Program-made: the position numbers and the translations under genes
The notes under the pieces: model-generated
Seen by the model: the letters and a program-made list of their open reading frames with translations, nothing else
The model's database searches: none
Told to the model about the DNA's origin: nothing
Origin: Cordia subcordata
Lineage: Eukaryota > Streptophyta > Magnoliopsida > Boraginales > Cordiaceae
Length of the DNA stretch: 64,000 bases
Reading direction: 5' to 3'
NCBI GenBank assembly: GCA_028554755.1
Contig: JAPTOF010000009.1
Coordinates: 16,159,501-16,223,500 of the forward strand
Part shown: in pieces, positions 62,609-64,000 of the stretch
How positions within the stretch are numbered: the first letter of the stretch is position 1
Layout of the letters: each line of letters begins with the position of its first letter

Positions 62609-62890
62609 GGCCGGCCCAATTCTATGGAATTAGCTATAAGTCAAGCTTATTGCTTAGTTCTTTTCTATCTTTATCTATCAAAATAGACCCTATTTGAAGC
62701 GGAGAAAGATCAGTCCAGTATTTAGAACTAGATTCGGCTTGGTAGCGCCTTTTTATTGGGTAAAAAATTTCACGGGTTCCAATCCTGTCATCCCTACCTA
62801 TTCTTCTCCTCTGGGCAGTAACGAGGGATCCATTGAGATTGATTCAAATTGGACTGGTAGAAGATCTTTCCTCTGTGATCGGGGTGATTT
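62609..62890 (+). pseudogene. Plastid-like DNA fragment with degraded trnP(UGG)
   Basis: CGGCTTGGTAGCGCC, TATTGGGTAAAAAATTTCAC and GGGTTCCAATCCTGTCATCC (62734-62793) match the D-arm, anticodon region (TGG) and T-arm/3' end of plastid trnP-UGG, also found in plant mitochondria after transfer. The 5' acceptor stem is lost. Flanking TCTTCTCCTCTGGGCAGTAA also looks organellar, but I cannot place it. Probably a nuclear insertion of organelle DNA. Confidence 0.5.
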
Positions 62891-62923
62891 GGAAGAGTGT
62901 CCGAAAGAGCTATCGTGTGTGTA

Positions 62924-62932
62924 TATATATAC

Positions 62933-62967
<35 letters not shown>

Positions 62968-62970
62968 TAT
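62924..62970. repeat. (TA)n microsatellite
   Basis: TATATATATACATATATATA followed by further TA units. It borders the TRIM-like element. Confidence 0.85.
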
Positions 62971-63515
62971 TGAGGTTCTATCATAAAAATCAATTGGTCA
63001 ATATGAAGAGTGGTGCAGTACCTTATATGGTGATTCTGAATCTTGAGATTTTGCGATGTGGAAAGTCATTATATGTTGTAACACTCTTTTCATGTGTGAC
63101 CTGGAATCGTGTCTGCACCACTTTGATGACTGGATGTGAATGGCCGACGACCTGGACTTGAATTTGGATGGTCAGGGATCGACTACCATGTGAACGAATG
63201 TGGATGGTCGACGACCTGGACGTAAATTTGGATGGTAGTGTGGCCGTGAAAGGAATGATTAGATGAGACCACCAATGACCCAGAAGTAATGCAGCTCAGC
63301 TGCTTGCAGGGATGGGCCACCGTGAGAATGAGTTTGACGGGTCACACCTGGACTTGTATGCAGCGTGAGAATTGGACCAGAAGTTATCATGTTAAAAATC
63401 CTGAAGTTCCATAATAAAAACCAATTGGTTAATATGAGGTGTGGCCCAAGACCTTATATGGTAATTTTAAATATTGAGATTTTCCGATGTGGGAAGCCTT
63501 TATATGTTGTTAACA
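62971..63515 (-). mobile_element. TRIM-like mini LTR element inside the Copia-4 leader
   Basis: Two direct repeats of about 113 bp (62971-63083 and 63402-63515) both start TGA and end AACA. They share CAATTGGTCAATATGA-type and ACCTTATATGGT motifs and flank 318 bp without coding capacity. On the minus strand the second repeat is preceded by a purine-rich GAAAAGAG tract, as expected for a 3' LTR. No clear primer site or target duplication is found. The internal part has a duplicated GTCGACGACCTGGAC-like segment (about 63145 and 63208). Confidence 0.55.
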
Positions 63516-63568
63516 TTTGGGAAAAGGAGGGGTAGAAATCTTAATATCTAAACCTAGCTCTGATTCCA

Positions 63569-63752
63569 TGTTAGAGAAAGACTGGACATGAGGATTTGAG
63601 AGAATGGTTTAAAGGCTTCATACTTTATAGTATTAGCCTACTCTATTAATAATATTATGAAGGGTAAGAAATATTATGTCTCTTCCAATGTGGGAGAGAG
63701 ACTTATTACAAAAGCAATATAATATTCTTACTAACACGCCTACTCTTTAACA
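63569..63752 (-). repeat. 5' LTR of Copia-4
   Basis: Pairs with 56187-56369 at roughly 90 percent identity by eye. The iMet-like primer site is directly inside. Confidence 0.93.
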
Positions 63753-63757
63753 GTTAC

Positions 63758-64000
63758 AAACACATCTTGGAATACATTTAATTTACCATGTTTGAGGGTA
63801 TTCTCTGGTGTATTTCCAATAAAAGTTCTATTCTTTAACCTTTCTTCTCTGGGTTTCTACTGTTTTTAATTTTTTCTAGGATCTTGGGAGGTGGTTTATC
63901 TTCTGCTTGCCCTCCCTCTTTCCTGAGCTTACTCCTACACCATATTTCTGGTTGTCTAGCAACACAAATACATTGAAACTCTTGCAATGCTTTGCACTAG
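63758..64000. other. BIG5 intron 24, continuing beyond the window
   Basis: After the second GTTAC, unique intron sequence resumes. No sequence resembling the next BIG5 coding segment is recognised before the window ends. Confidence 0.5.

Larger units (their letters stand above)
56182..63757 (-). mobile_element. Copia-4: Ty1/Copia element in BIG5 intron 24, with several insertions
   Basis: The element proper is 56187-63752, minus strand, bounded by perfect GTTAC duplications (56182-56186 and 63753-63757). LTRs are 56187-56369 and 63569-63752 (about 183 bp). In sense orientation they start TGTTAA and end CTAACA, and about 17 sites differ. The primer site TGGAATCAGAGC (63557-63568) is the iMet type with one change. 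The purine tract CCAGCTTGAGGGGGAG abuts the 3' LTR. LTR motifs, gag start and polyprotein match Copia-2, so they are one family. Foreign inserts are a solo LTR (57573-57976) in RT, and a TIR element, an integrase fragment, a plastid-like tRNA piece and a TRIM-like element in the leader. Insertions make it 7.6 kb instead of about 5 kb. All reading frames are broken. Confidence 0.94.

Noticed and set aside
63877..63960. Possible next BIG5 exon after TTTTTCTAG
   Set aside because: The translation in the required phase does not resemble the GLIPGG-type continuation expected of the family; treated as intron.

Overview
This window is nuclear DNA from a flowering plant, most likely a eudicot. It is AT-rich, its genes have many introns, and its protein-coding exons match plant families closely. 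I cannot name the species. Three protein genes can be read. (1) ASYMMETRIC LEAVES 2 (AS2/LBD6), minus strand, 2428-3117, with a likely intron in its 5' UTR. (2) A mitochondrial-type DEG10 HtrA/Deg protease, plus strand, 8 exons from 17983 to 35154. All exon phases close into a 591-residue protein. (3) The first 24 exons (1223 codons, no frame break) of a BIG5/BEN1/MIN7-type ARF guanine-nucleotide exchange factor, plus strand, from 42180 to 55741. The rest of this gene lies beyond the window.

Most of the remaining sequence is transposon-derived. Four Ty1/Copia LTR retrotransposons can be delimited by LTRs, tRNA-iMet-type primer sites, polypurine tracts and target-site duplications. Copia-1 is at 7955-15562 (minus, intergenic). 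Copia-2 is at 22014-32191 (plus, in DEG10 intron 5). Copia-3 is at 25482-30610 (plus, nested inside the reverse transcriptase of Copia-2, perfect TATAC duplication). Copia-4 is at 56187-63752 (minus, in the last visible BIG5 intron, perfect GTTAC duplication). Copia-2 and Copia-4 are the same family. Copia-4 has itself collected a solo LTR, a long-TIR Mutator-like element, a Copia integrase fragment, a plastid-like trnP fragment and a TRIM-like mini-retrotransposon. Between DEG10 and BIG5 lie fragments of an endogenous pararetrovirus (Caulimoviridae, florendovirus-like) arranged as an inverted repeat. Smaller pieces include a broken U-box E3 ligase fragment, several MITEs and foldback elements, and a nine-copy minisatellite.

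The most unusual object is in the 5' leader of Copia-1. It is an array of at least five tRNA-like units (Leu-, Ile-, Ser- and Gly-like among them) at 13990-14913. All lie on the strand opposite to the retrotransposon, most are followed by a T-tract like a Pol III terminator, and the array is partly amplified by a perfect 114-bp tandem duplication. I do not know a described Copia family with such a leader.

The three genes have no obvious shared pathway: AS2 is a leaf-polarity transcription factor, DEG10 is protein quality control in mitochondria, and BIG5 is vesicle traffic at the trans-Golgi/early endosome. Neither visible coding sequence carrying a Copia insertion is damaged, so the elements appear to be tolerated as long introns. 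All splice sites are inferred from GT/AG boundaries, reading frame and family similarity, not from transcripts. Identity counts between repeats were made by eye.
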